14,819 nt of DNA, taken from JBHENC01 sp051000345. Its GTDB lineage: Bacteria; Acidobacteriota; Blastocatellia; Pyrinomonadales; Pyrinomonadaceae. The position numbers and the translations under genes are program-made. The stretch lies in the NCBI GenBank assembly GCA_051000345.1, contig JBPCOJ010000019.1, positions 1 to 14,819 on the forward strand, read 5' to 3'. This document shows, piece by piece, positions 6,934 through 14,255 of the stretch (its first letter is position 1; each line of letters begins with the position of its first letter). The notes beneath the pieces are model-generated. The model was given only the letters and a program-made list of their open reading frames with translations. It searched no databases and had not been told where the DNA came from.

Positions 6934-8072
6934 GTGAATTTCAAGCGGCAGCGCGTTTGCGCGGCATCGAGAAAAGCTTGATCCGTCAATTATTTGATCG
7001 CGCGCTTCCCGACAGCATCAATCTGGGCTTGGGCGAACCCGATCTGCCAACGCCCGACGTGATTCGCCGCGCCGCCGCGCGCATCGTCACAGAAGAACAA
7101 AACGGCTACACCACACACGCAGGGCTTCCCGCTTTGCGTGAACGAGTGGCCGCCGATTACGCGTACCTAGAAAACAGGCCGGAGCGCGTCATCATTACGG
7201 CAGGCTCGCAGGAAGCTTTGTATCTAGCGCTTCTGACTATCGTTGACGCGGGCGATGAAGTGCTGCTGCCCGATCCCGGCTTCGTCGCGTATCCGACGAT
7301 TGTGCGTATGGCGGGCGGCGTTCCCGTCTTTTATAAACTGCCCGCCGCAAATGATTTTCGATTCGACGCAGAAGATTTCCGGCGCAAGTTAAGCCCGCGC
7401 ACAAAGCTTGTCGTTACGATCAGCCCATCGAACCCGACGGGACGCACACTCACGACGAGTGATCTCGCGGCAATGGCGGAAATCTTGCAGGGAAACAATT
7501 CGCCGTATGTCATCAGCGATGAAATCTACCGCGAGCTTTACTACACGGAAACGCGCCCGGCCTCGCTTTCGGATTTTTACACGAAGACGCTTGTTATCAG
7601 CGGCCTCTCAAAATCTATGAGCATGACGGGCTGGCGCGTCGGCTGGCTGTGCGGCGATGAAGCGGTCATTAACAGCGCGCTTATTCTGCACGGCTACGTC
7701 ACAACGTGCGCTTCGACTGTTTCGCAAAAAACCGCCGCCCGCGCCGCATGGACGGGTGAAGCATTCGCGGCGCGCGAAGCGATGCGCGAAATTTTCCGCG
7801 AGCGACGCGAACACTTACTCACACTCGTTGCAAGCGAATTGAACTTGCGCGCCGTTGCGCCCGACGGAGCTTTCTACACGATGATCGACACGGGCGCATA
7901 CGGCGATTCGATGCAGGTTGCCGAAGCGATGCTCGAAGCGGGCGTCATCACCGTTCCGGGCGCGGCCTTCGGTAAGGAATGCGAAAATTATTTGCGTGTC
8001 TCCTTCTGCGCCGACAATCTTGCGCTCACGGAAGGCGTGCGCCGCATGAAAGAAGCATTGAAAAGTTTGTAG
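6930..8072 (+). CDS. Class I PLP-dependent aminotransferase
   Basis: Fold-type I aminotransferase (AAT-like), 380 residues, the usual length. Visible motifs are NLGLGEPDLPTP (31-42), NGYTTHAGLPALR (58-70), AGSQEALYLA (91-100), ISPSNPTG (164-171, whose Asn contacts PLP), SDEIYREL (196-203, with PLP-binding Asp and Tyr), the Schiff-base lysine in SGLSKSMSMTGWRVGW (K228) and the carboxylate-binding Arg in YLRVSF near the C-terminus. The TTG start is explained by the upstream GGAGGA. It overlaps the deacylase gene and is 12 bases before asd, so it belongs to the same operon. Family members act on aspartate, aromatic amino acids or N-acyl-diaminopimelate. In this context aspartate aminotransferase or N-succinyl/acetyl-DAP aminotransferase (DapC-like) are the leading options. 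The sequence does not decide between them. Confidence 0.92.
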   Translation: MSEFQAAARLRGIEKSLIRQLFDRALPDSINLGLGEPDLPTPDVIRRAAARIVTEEQNGYTTHAGLPALRERVAADYAYLENRPERVIITAGSQEALYLALLTIVDAGDEVLLPDPGFVAYPTIVRMAGGVPVFYKLPAANDFRFDAEDFRRKLSPRTKLVVTISPSNPTGRTLTTSDLAAMAEILQGNNSPYVISDEIYRELYYTETRPASLSDFYTKTLVISGLSKSMSMTGWRVGWLCGDEAVINSALILHGYVTTCASTVSQKTAARAAWTGEAFAAREAMREIFRERREHLLTLVASELNLRAVAPDGAFYTMIDTGAYGDSMQVAEAMLEAGVITVPGAAFGKECENYLRVSFCADNLALTEGVRRMKEALKSL

Positions 8073-8084
8073 GATATTGAGGTT

Positions 8085-9137
8085 ATGGACAAGAAATATC
8101 GCGTTGGAATCTTAGGCGCGACGGGCACGGTCGGGCAGCGCTTCATTCAACTGCTGGAAAACCATCCGCAGTTTGAAGTAACGGCGCTCGCCGCTTCGGT
8201 TTCTTCGCAGGGCAAGGCTTACGCAGAGGCGTGCGTGTGGCGCTTGCCGTGCGAGATGCCCGCGAAGGCACGCGCAATGATTGTCGAAGCGCCGCGCCCG
8301 CCGCTCGATTGCGATTTCGTTTTTTCGAGTTTGCCCGGCGACATCGCGCGCGAAACGGAAGCTGAATTTTCGCGCGCGGGTTATCCGGTCATCAGCAATT
8401 CGGCGGCCTTTCGCATGGACGAAGACGTGCCTTTGTTGATACCGGAAGTCAACCACGAGCATCTCTCCATGCTCGACGCGAAACAAAAAAATCCTGATCG
8501 CAAAGCGGGCATCATCGTCGCCAATCCAAACTGTTCGACGATCATGCTGGCGATGGCGCTCGCGCCGCTTCATGCGCGCTTCGGCGTCGAAGCTGTCGTT
8601 GTCACCACTATGCAGGCGATTTCCGGCGCAGGCTATCCGGGCGTTTCGGCAATGGACATCACGGACAACGTCGTTCCGTTCATCGAGAATGAAGAGGAAA
8701 AAATCGAGCGCGAGACGTTGAAGATATTAGGGCAGGTCAAAGGTACGCGTATCGAAGCGGCGGCGTTTCCGGTCAGCGCGCAATGCCACCGCGTCAATGT
8801 TCTCGAAGGCCACACGGCAGCGGTGCGCGTCCGGCTTTCACAAAAGGCTGCTATCGAAGACGTGCGCGACGCCCTCGCTTCGTGGACATCCTTGCCGCAG
8901 GAATTGCGTCTTCATTCCGCGCCATCGCAACCGATCATCGTGCGCGACGAGATTGACCGCCCGCAACCGCGCCTTGACCGCGATGCAGGCAACGGCATGA
9001 GCATTACCATCGGGCGCATCCAGCCGGGTCAAGTGCTCGATTACCGCTTCGTCGCACTCAGCCACAACACCATCCGAGGCGCAGCAGGCGCGGCGATTCT
9101 CAATGCTGAATTATTGATTGCGAAGAACTGTCTTTGA
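8085..9137 (+). CDS. asd: Aspartate-semialdehyde dehydrogenase (archaeal/fungal type)
   Basis: Reduces aspartyl phosphate to aspartate semialdehyde with NADPH, directly after LysC in the pathway. The 350-residue product has the Rossmann motif GILGATGTVGQRF (8-20), the catalytic cysteine in ANPNCSTI (C150), TTMQAISGAGYPG (174-186) and a catalytic histidine in SAQCHRVNVLEGHT (H235). The AISGAGYPGVSAMD stretch and the overall form match the archaeal/fungal branch of Asd, not the E. coli type. AGGA ten bases upstream supports the ATG. It is the last gene of the cluster, and a small terminator-like hairpin overlaps its stop codon. Together with lysC it makes the shared precursor for lysine, threonine and methionine; the methionine operon lies on the opposite strand about 1.4 kb away. 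Confidence 0.96.
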   Translation: MDKKYRVGILGATGTVGQRFIQLLENHPQFEVTALAASVSSQGKAYAEACVWRLPCEMPAKARAMIVEAPRPPLDCDFVFSSLPGDIARETEAEFSRAGYPVISNSAAFRMDEDVPLLIPEVNHEHLSMLDAKQKNPDRKAGIIVANPNCSTIMLAMALAPLHARFGVEAVVVTTMQAISGAGYPGVSAMDITDNVVPFIENEEEKIERETLKILGQVKGTRIEAAAFPVSAQCHRVNVLEGHTAAVRVRLSQKAAIEDVRDALASWTSLPQELRLHSAPSQPIIVRDEIDRPQPRLDRDAGNGMSITIGRIQPGQVLDYRFVALSHNTIRGAAGAAILNAELLIAKNCL

Positions 9138-9146
9138 ACAGTTTTT
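9126..9146 (+). terminator. Small terminator overlapping the asd stop
   Basis: AACTGT (9126-9131) pairs with ACAGTT (9138-9143) around a six-base loop, and a T-run continues to 9146. The 6-bp stem includes the end of asd. Its position at the end of the operon, 14 bases before a converging gene, supports the call, but the stem is short. Confidence 0.5.
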
Positions 9147-9159
9147 GTGCGTGTAAGGA

Positions 9160-9903
9160 TTATTTCGATGCGTGTTTATCTCTCTTAGGTGGACACGCCG
9201 GACAATTAGAGTTCGTCGTTGGGTTAGGCAATATCTCTATACCATCTTGCTCTTGAAACTCGCCATCGTTCCAAAGATATCGGCTACGAGTAAATGATTT
9301 TGGGCAACACATACCTGTGAATTCGCTACTAGAAGTATCTCCTACGGTTGTCTGTTTACCAAACAATTCAACAACTAACTCTCCATGCTTAGCATAGACG
9401 CGCCGCAATCCACCTTCGGAGCGATCACCACTCTCGAATGCCCAGAGCAACTTTGGCTTTCTATCTTCAAGTGTGAAGATGTAAACGCAATTCTGTGCGG
9501 CTGAACCATCTGTATCTTCGCTAAAATTTACTATCGCTTCTTCTCGACTGTCTCCGGTAACATCGCCATACGATACACTTGTTAAAGTCAATCCGTCTCT
9601 CCAATCTCCATACTTTCCATTGTGGATCGTGAAAACCTCTTCAGGGTATGCATCCTGATACTCGCCTTCAAACGTGCTTCCCGGATATGTAAAGTTGGCA
9701 AAGTCAATTTCTCGAATTGAATTTACTTCTGGGTAAGTGATTTGTTTCTTTTGAGCTGGCGGCGCAGTTGTCGGTTGCGAAATTGCTTGAGATGGGGCTT
9801 CGTGAATGGGTTGAAGGCGATGATAAACGAATACTGTTGCGGCAATTATGCCGAGCGTGAATGTTAAAAGCGCAACTAACAGGCGAACGGTAAAGTGTTT
9901 CAT
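9160..9903 (-). CDS. Membrane-anchored protein of unknown function
   Basis: A 247-residue protein that I do not recognise as a named family. From the chosen start it reads MKHFTVRLLVALLTFTLGII: a short basic N-terminus, one hydrophobic segment (about 6-28) that could be a signal anchor or signal peptide, and a Pro/Thr/Gln-rich linker (about 29-55). A globular part follows with a calcium-loop-like YGDVTGDSREEAIVNF phrase reminiscent of FG-GAP/VCBS-type repeats, an LLWAFESGDRSEGGLRR segment, and cysteines near the end (GMCCP, CPACPP). It is likely exported to the periplasm or outer face (inference). The ATG at 9903 is preferred over the one at 9918 because GGAGAG lies seven bases upstream. It has its own promoter and is convergent with asd. 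Base composition is more AT-rich than in the flanking biosynthetic genes. Confidence 0.75.
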   Translation of the reverse strand: MKHFTVRLLVALLTFTLGIIAATVFVYHRLQPIHEAPSQAISQPTTAPPAQKKQITYPEVNSIREIDFANFTYPGSTFEGEYQDAYPEEVFTIHNGKYGDWRDGLTLTSVSYGDVTGDSREEAIVNFSEDTDGSAAQNCVYIFTLEDRKPKLLWAFESGDRSEGGLRRVYAKHGELVVELFGKQTTVGDTSSSEFTGMCCPKSFTRSRYLWNDGEFQEQDGIEILPNPTTNSNCPACPPKRDKHASK

Positions 9904-9910
9904 GCTCTGT

Positions 9911-9916
9911 CTCTCC
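9911..9916 (-). promoter_or_regulatory. Ribosome site choosing the 9903 start
   Basis: GGAGAG on the minus strand lies seven bases before the ATG at 9903. The alternative upstream ATG (9918) would have AAGGA touching it, which is too close for initiation. Confidence 0.6.
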
Positions 9917-9959
9917 ATTCCTTAAATCAAAAGCGCGTGACCTTAAATATGTAACGAAC

Positions 9960-9988
9960 AGTATAGAACTAAGCGGCGGGATTGCGAA
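9960..9988 (-). promoter_or_regulatory. Sigma-70 promoter for the unknown anchored protein
   Basis: On the minus strand, TTCGCA (9988-9983) and TATACT (9965-9960) are separated by 17 bases. Transcription would start near 9953, about 50 bases before the ATG at 9903. The pair lies between the antitoxin gene and this gene, so the two need not be one transcription unit. Confidence 0.5.
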
Positions 9989-9997
9989 TGAAGAATA

Positions 9998-10228
9998 CTA
10001 TTCGACAGTCAATTCCCGCACATGTTCAGCTTCGTAATTTTCGATTAGCACGCCGATGATTTCCATGAGCGAGGCTAAAGGATGCGATTCATCTTCGCCG
10101 ACTTCATCAATTAAGCTGTCCAGCATTGCCACGAGCTGCCGATATTCTTCTTCGGTGTGAGGAACAAACACTTTTCCGGCTAAGGCAGACCACGCAGTTG
10201 CGGTTTTATTCACATCAATGTTCTGCAT
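9998..10228 (-). CDS. HigA-like antitoxin lacking the HTH domain
   Basis: A 76-residue acidic protein immediately downstream of the HigB toxin: only three bases separate the toxin stop from this start. The segment HTEEEYRQLVAMLDSLIDEVGEDESHPLASLMEIIGVLIENYEAEHV matches the N-terminal region of HigA antitoxins, where xRLxxLhDEL-like helices precede the YEEKHFP-type linker. In most HigA proteins an Xre helix-turn-helix follows; here the protein stops just after this linker (RELTVE), and no HTH-like sequence was seen in the 80 bases downstream. It should neutralise the toxin, but repression of its own promoter would need another protein (inference). A strong ribosome site (AAGGAG, six bases before ATG) lies inside the toxin's last codons, giving coupled translation. 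Confidence 0.75.
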   Translation of the reverse strand: MQNIDVNKTATAWSALAGKVFVPHTEEEYRQLVAMLDSLIDEVGEDESHPLASLMEIIGVLIENYEAEHVRELTVE

Positions 10229-10231
10229 TGA

Positions 10232-10519
10232 TTACTCCTTCCACTTGCCTTCATTATATTCGGCATGAGTCAACACGGCTCGAATATAAATTCTTTGACG
10301 ATTATAGTGAATTGCCGCGATCAAGCGAACTTTGTTTCCGCCAATGTTGAAAACAGTTAGCTTGCCTACATGGTCGGCAGTAGGAAACAACGCCCGCAAC
10401 TCGCTGAAAGAAGAAAAATCATTACGCTTCGCCAAGCTGTACCAATGAGCCAGCGCCGTCCTTGTTTCAGGATATTTTTCCGCAAATTCATTGAGCCGCT
10501 TGCGAGTAATAATGTGCAT
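10232..10519 (-). CDS. higB: HigB-type toxin (mRNA interferase)
   Basis: A 95-residue basic protein of the HigB_toxin family (type II toxin, RelE superfamily), which cleaves mRNA in association with the ribosome. The family pattern is plain: MHIITRKRLNEFAEKYPE at the start, ALAHWYSLAKRNDFSSFSEL in the first third, FPTADHVG and VFNIGGNKVRLIAAIHYNRQRIYIRAVLTHAEY in the core, and the terminal region ending KWKE. Length is normal. It is the first gene of a two-gene unit with the antitoxin second, the usual HigBA order. No ribosome site precedes the ATG, whereas the antitoxin has an excellent one, which would favour antitoxin synthesis. A promoter is placed so that the message may be leaderless. 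Confidence 0.9.
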   Translation of the reverse strand: MHIITRKRLNEFAEKYPETRTALAHWYSLAKRNDFSSFSELRALFPTADHVGKLTVFNIGGNKVRLIAAIHYNRQRIYIRAVLTHAEYNEGKWKE

Positions 10520-10525
10520 ACCGGC

Positions 10526-10554
10526 ATGATAAGTTTCTTACATTCGAGACACAA
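10526..10554 (-). promoter_or_regulatory. Possible higBA promoter giving a leaderless message
   Basis: On the minus strand, TTGTGT (10554-10549) and TATCAT (10531-10526) are 17 bases apart. The -10 ends six bases before the higB ATG (10519), so transcription would begin at or next to the A of the start codon. The absence of a ribosome site before higB agrees with this. The -35 is only a partial match. Confidence 0.4.
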
Positions 10555-10584
10555 CAGGCAAAGCACCCGAAGCCGTTGATAAAA

Positions 10585-11379
10585 TTATCCGCAGAGCACA
10601 GAGCCGCCGTTGAGGTTGAGGATTTCGCCTGTGATGTGGCGCGACCAATCGCAGGCGAGGAAGATAATTGAGAGCGCAACGTCGTCGGCGGTGGCGATGC
10701 GGCGCAGGGGAATGGCGTTGATGACGCTTTGCTCGTATTCCTTATCGCGGAAGACTTCCGTGTTCATCTCCGTATCGACCCAGCCGGGCGCGACGCTGTT
10801 GACACGAATAATAGGCGCGAGTTCGGACGCGAGCGCTTTCGTGAAACTGATCTGGCCGCCCTTCGACGCGGCATAGTTTGAAACTCCTGCTTCGCCGCGC
10901 TGTCCGGCGGTTGAGCTGACAATTACGATTGCGCCGCGCTCCGCCTTTTTCATCACCGGCACGACGGCGCGGCACGCCGCCCATGTTCCCTTCAAGTTTG
11001 CATCGATCACTCGATCCCAGAGTGTCTCCGTCATTTCTTCGACGGGCGCGCCTTCCCAGATTCCGGCGTTCGCAACCAGCGCATCGACGCGCCCGAAACG
11101 TTGCACGGCAGCATCGACGAGCGCCGCGCTTTCTTCTACCTTCGAGACATCCGCGCGCACGGCTAATGCTTCGACCTGATGCTCGCGCGCGAGGCGCGCG
11201 ACTTCTTCGGCGGCATCTTCGCTGTGTAAATAATTGATGACGACGTGCGCTCCCGCTTCGGCGAAACGCAGGGCTGCGGCGCGCCCCACGCCGCGCGAGG
11301 CACCTGTAATGATTGCCACTTGATCGCGCAGCAAATCGCGCGGCAAAGCTTGTGGAACTCTTTTATTATTATCAGCCAT
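10585..11379 (-). CDS. Short-chain dehydrogenase/reductase (FabG-like)
   Basis: A 264-residue classical SDR that uses NAD(P)H; substrate unknown. Features are the cofactor motif TGASRGVG (about 25-32), NYLHSED after the second strand (a basic residue is missing there, so cofactor preference is unclear), ADVS, the NAG motif in VANAGIWEG, catalytic Ser in IVIVSSTAG, YAASK (catalytic Tyr and Lys) and the C-terminal TGEILNLNGGSVLCG. The pattern and length fit 3-oxoacyl-ACP reductase-like enzymes, but many SDRs share it. It is the third gene after metY and metX on the same strand, 36 bases after metX, with a ribosome site (AGAAGG, six bases before ATG), so it is probably co-transcribed under the SAM-responsive leader. 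No clear terminator was seen after it. Confidence 0.9.
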   Translation of the reverse strand: MADNNKRVPQALPRDLLRDQVAIITGASRGVGRAAALRFAEAGAHVVINYLHSEDAAEEVARLAREHQVEALAVRADVSKVEESAALVDAAVQRFGRVDALVANAGIWEGAPVEEMTETLWDRVIDANLKGTWAACRAVVPVMKKAERGAIVIVSSTAGQRGEAGVSNYAASKGGQISFTKALASELAPIIRVNSVAPGWVDTEMNTEVFRDKEYEQSVINAIPLRRIATADDVALSIIFLACDWSRHITGEILNLNGGSVLCG

Positions 11380-11415
11380 AAATGCCCTTCTCTGTTGATT
11401 GATAAAATTTGAATT

Positions 11416-12546
11416 TCAGTTAGCAGCCAGCGTCGCCTTCGCGTTGCGTGCATTATCATGCTCATCGAACGCTTGGCGCACAAGCGGCGCGAGCAATGCG
11501 GCGTCAGCGAGAAAAGCGTCGTGGCCGTGTGTGGAAACGAGTTCGCTGTAACGCACGTCGACCGCCGCCGCGCGCATACGTTCACAGAGCGCGTACACGT
11601 CCGCCGCCGGAAACAACCAGTCCGTCGAAATGCCGATGAGCAGCACAGCCGCCGTGATGCGCTGCAAAGCAGATTCTTCTGAATCGTAACCACGCGCCGG
11701 ATCGAACGTGTCCATCGCCTTCGATAAGGCAAGATAAGAATTTGCGTCGAAGCGTGTGGTGAAATTTCGGCCTTGGTAATCGAGATAGCCCGCGATCTCG
11801 AAACGCTCGTTCATCGCGCGGTGCGGGTCTTCATTCGTGCGCCCGTCGGGACGCCTGTGATAGCGCTCGGTAAAGAGTTCCGCAGATTTGTAAGAGCACA
11901 TCGCCAGCGCACGCGCGAGCGCGAGGCCTTTAACGGGCGGATTATCCGGCGCGTAGTTGCCATCCAGCCACGCCGGATCATTGCGAATCGCCTGCCGCTG
12001 CAAATGATTAAGCGCGAGTCCCATCGCCGACAAGTGCGTTGCGCCGACAGCCACACAGCGTTCGACGCGTTCCGGGAAATCAATCGCCCACTGCAACGCC
12101 TGCATCCCCCCGATGGAACCACCGACAACAGCATAAAGCTTTTCAATGCCGAGATGATCGAGCAAGCGAGACTGCGCGCGCGCCATGTCGCGGACGGTGA
12201 CGAGCGGAAAGTCTGCGCCGTAAACTTTTTTCGTGCGCGGATTAATGGACGCTGGCCCCGTCGAGCCGTAGCAAGAACCGATGGCGTTCACGCCGACGAT
12301 GCAAAAGCGCGAGGTATCGAACGCCGAAGCTGCGCCGAACATTTCCCTCCACCAATCCGCGACGCGCGCCGAACCCGACAGCGCATGACACGCGAGAATC
12401 GCATTGTCTCGCCGTTCGTTGAGCTTGCCGTAAAGCGCGTAGCGAAGCGTGACGAATGACAGTTCGCCGCCGACAGCCAACTGAAACGGCTCGTCGGCGG
12501 CAAACGTATGGTCACCTTCAAACGTCGGTTCGAGGAACGCGCCCAC
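11416..12546 (-). CDS. metX: Homoserine O-acetyltransferase
   Basis: Activates homoserine by O-acetylation from acetyl-CoA (some MetX enzymes use succinyl-CoA). The 376-residue alpha/beta-hydrolase-fold protein has CHALSGSARVADWW (53-66), NAIGSCYGSTGPASINP (87-103, a MetX family hallmark), PLVTVRDMARAQ (114-125), the nucleophile elbow GGSIGGMQALQWA (S144), the acid in ISTDWLFP (D309) and the histidine in THGHDAFL (H342). Length is typical. It starts with GTG three bases after the metY stop, with GGAG eight bases upstream, so translation is coupled to metY. Product and next enzyme (MetY) are encoded together, giving O-acetylhomoserine for direct sulfhydrylation. Acyl-donor specificity cannot be settled from these motifs. 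Confidence 0.96.
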   Translation of the reverse strand: MGAFLEPTFEGDHTFAADEPFQLAVGGELSFVTLRYALYGKLNERRDNAILACHALSGSARVADWWREMFGAASAFDTSRFCIVGVNAIGSCYGSTGPASINPRTKKVYGADFPLVTVRDMARAQSRLLDHLGIEKLYAVVGGSIGGMQALQWAIDFPERVERCVAVGATHLSAMGLALNHLQRQAIRNDPAWLDGNYAPDNPPVKGLALARALAMCSYKSAELFTERYHRRPDGRTNEDPHRAMNERFEIAGYLDYQGRNFTTRFDANSYLALSKAMDTFDPARGYDSEESALQRITAAVLLIGISTDWLFPAADVYALCERMRAAAVDVRYSELVSTHGHDAFLADAALLAPLVRQAFDEHDNARNAKATLAAN

Positions 12547-12549
12547 TGC

Positions 12550-13947
12550 TTAAACTCCGCCCGCTCCGGCGGCGGCTTTCTGCGGTTCATTCGTCAGATT
12601 GCCGCCCGGCTCCGGCGCATTCGTGCTGCGCCTTGCAAGTGCTTGATCTAAGTCAGCGATGATGTCTTTGACGTTTTCGATGCCGACGGACAAGCGTATC
12701 AAATCCGGCGTGACGCCTGCGCTTCGTTGCTCTTCTTCGGTCAACTGCTGGTGCGTGGTCGATGCCGGATGAATGACAAGCGATTTGGCGTCGCCGATAT
12801 TAGCGACGAGGCTAAAGAGTTTCAGCGCGTTGATAAACTCGCGTCCGGCTTCGACGCTGCCGCGAATGCCAAAAGTGAGCAGCGCGCCCGCGCCCGCCGG
12901 GAAATATTTTTGCGCGAGCGTGTGATACTCGCTCGTTTCGAGTCCCGGATAATTGACCCACTCGATTTGCGCATGATTTTGCAGAAACCTTGCGACTTCG
13001 AGCGCGTTCTCCGAATGCCTTTGCATACGCAGATGCAAAGTCTCCGCGCCCTGAAGGATAAGAAACGAATTGAACGGCGAGAGGCTCGCGCCCGTATCAC
13101 GCAAGCCCACGACGCGCGCTTTGATAATAAAAGCGAGCGGCCCGAAGGCTTCCGTGTAACTGACGCCGTGATACGAAGGGTCTGGCGCGGTCAAATCATC
13201 GAATCTGCCGGACGCCTTCCAATCGAACTTGCCGGAATCAACGAGCACGCCGCCGATTGACGTGCCGTGCCCGCCGATGAATTTCGTCGCGGAATTAATA
13301 ACGATGTCCGCGCCATGTTCAATCGGGCGGCACAGCGCAGGCGATGCCGAAGTGTTGTCAATGATAAGCGGCAATTTGTGTTCGTGCGCGATTTCTGCGA
13401 GACGCGCAATGTCTATCACGTCGAGCTTCGGATTGCCGAGAGTTTCGGCATAAACAGCTTTTGTTTTGTCGTTGATCGCGTGGCGCAATCCGTCGTAGTC
13501 CGCGCCGTCAACAAAGCGCACGTTGATGCCTAGCTTCGGCAGAGTGTAATGAAAAAGATTGTACGTGCCGCCGTAGAGCGAAGAGGTGGAAACGATTTCG
13601 TCGCCCGCTTTGGCGAGCGTGAGAATCGCCAGCGTTTCGGCGGCCTGCCCGGAAGCGAGCGCGAGCGCGGCGATCCCGCCTTCAAGCGCGGCGATGCGCT
13701 TCTCCAGAACGTCCGTCGTCGGGTTCATAATCCGCGTGTAGATATTGCCGAACTCTTCTAAGGCGAAGAGGCGCGCGGCATGTTCCGCGTCGTTGAACGT
13801 GTAGGAAGTGGTTTGATAAATCGGGACGGCGCGCGCGTTCGTCGTCGCGTCCGGTTCCTGCCCGCCGTGAATTGCGAGCGTCTCGAAATGAAAATTCGGC
13901 GCATCGCCGTTCGTGTCGTCCGTCTTTTTGCTGGTGTCTTCCGCCAT
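12550..13947 (-). CDS. metY: O-acetylhomoserine sulfhydrylase (aminocarboxypropyltransferase)
   Basis: PLP enzyme of the Cys/Met metabolism family; makes homocysteine from O-acetylhomoserine and sulfide. The 465-residue product has FETLAIHGGQEPD (21-33), YQTTSYTF (44-51), GNIYTRIMNPTTDVLEKRIAALEGG (67-91, including PLP-contacting Tyr and Arg), ASGQAAE (98-104), TLGNPKLDVID (169-179), the PLP-binding INSATKFIGGHG with K222, and the late LSVGIENVKDIIADLDQAL. The longer insert region and length (usual about 430) separate it from cystathionine gamma-synthases. Both ends carry low-complexity extra residues: a charged N-terminal 17 and a Gly/Pro/Ala-rich C-terminal 30. AGGAG eight bases before the ATG supports the start. 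It is the first gene of metY-metX-SDR, and its leader carries a SAM-II riboswitch. Confidence 0.97.
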   Translation of the reverse strand: MAEDTSKKTDDTNGDAPNFHFETLAIHGGQEPDATTNARAVPIYQTTSYTFNDAEHAARLFALEEFGNIYTRIMNPTTDVLEKRIAALEGGIAALALASGQAAETLAILTLAKAGDEIVSTSSLYGGTYNLFHYTLPKLGINVRFVDGADYDGLRHAINDKTKAVYAETLGNPKLDVIDIARLAEIAHEHKLPLIIDNTSASPALCRPIEHGADIVINSATKFIGGHGTSIGGVLVDSGKFDWKASGRFDDLTAPDPSYHGVSYTEAFGPLAFIIKARVVGLRDTGASLSPFNSFLILQGAETLHLRMQRHSENALEVARFLQNHAQIEWVNYPGLETSEYHTLAQKYFPAGAGALLTFGIRGSVEAGREFINALKLFSLVANIGDAKSLVIHPASTTHQQLTEEEQRSAGVTPDLIRLSVGIENVKDIIADLDQALARRSTNAPEPGGNLTNEPQKAAAGAGGV

Positions 13948-14025
13948 TGTGATTCTCCTATCGGTTTAGTTAGTTGATCGAGCGCGTAAACGTAAGCGGC
14001 GAAAAGCGGCGAGAGCCTGTGCGTG

Positions 14026-14077
14026 AAAAACAAAAACGCGAGACTCTCGCGCTAAAGTGTTGCGCGGAAGTCTCGCG
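14026..14077 (-). terminator. Riboswitch-controlled intrinsic terminator (attenuator)
   Basis: On the minus strand CGCGAGACT (14077-14069) pairs perfectly with AGTCTCGCG (14045-14037). After a wobble and one mismatch, an inner CGCGC/GCGCG stem (14066-14062 with 14052-14048) closes a nine-base loop. The hairpin is followed at once by TTTTTGTTTTT (14036-14026). It lies between the SAM-II aptamer and the metY start, about 80 bases before the gene, where it would stop transcription before any met gene is reached. Confidence 0.85.
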
Positions 14078-14098
14078 AAAACTTTTCGGAGAACACGT

Positions 14099-14150
<52 letters not shown>

Positions 14151-14175
14151 TTTAATTGTCAAAGCAATGCAACAA

Positions 14176-14205
14176 ACTCTAAGCCATCACGGGCGCGCCT
14201 GTCAA
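14176..14205 (-). promoter_or_regulatory. Promoter of the metY-metX operon
   Basis: On the minus strand a consensus -35 TTGACA (14205-14200) is followed after 18 bases by TAGAGT (14181-14176). Transcription would start near 14169, about 20 bases before the SAM-II aptamer, which is the expected geometry. The -10 matches the consensus at four of six places. Confidence 0.55.
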
Positions 14206-14255
14206 ATAAGCCTGCCCTATATCTATGGTAATTCACCGGAAGTCTGCTGTGCCGT

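Noticed and set aside
11773..12459. Long plus-strand open frame inside metX (228 codons)
   Set aside because: It is antisense to a well-supported metX, with Arg-rich composition and no family motif.
14158..14163. Second TTGACA on the minus strand as a -35 box
   Set aside because: Its -10 would fall inside the SAM-II aptamer and the transcript would lack a working riboswitch. The upstream TTGACA (14205-14200) fits better.
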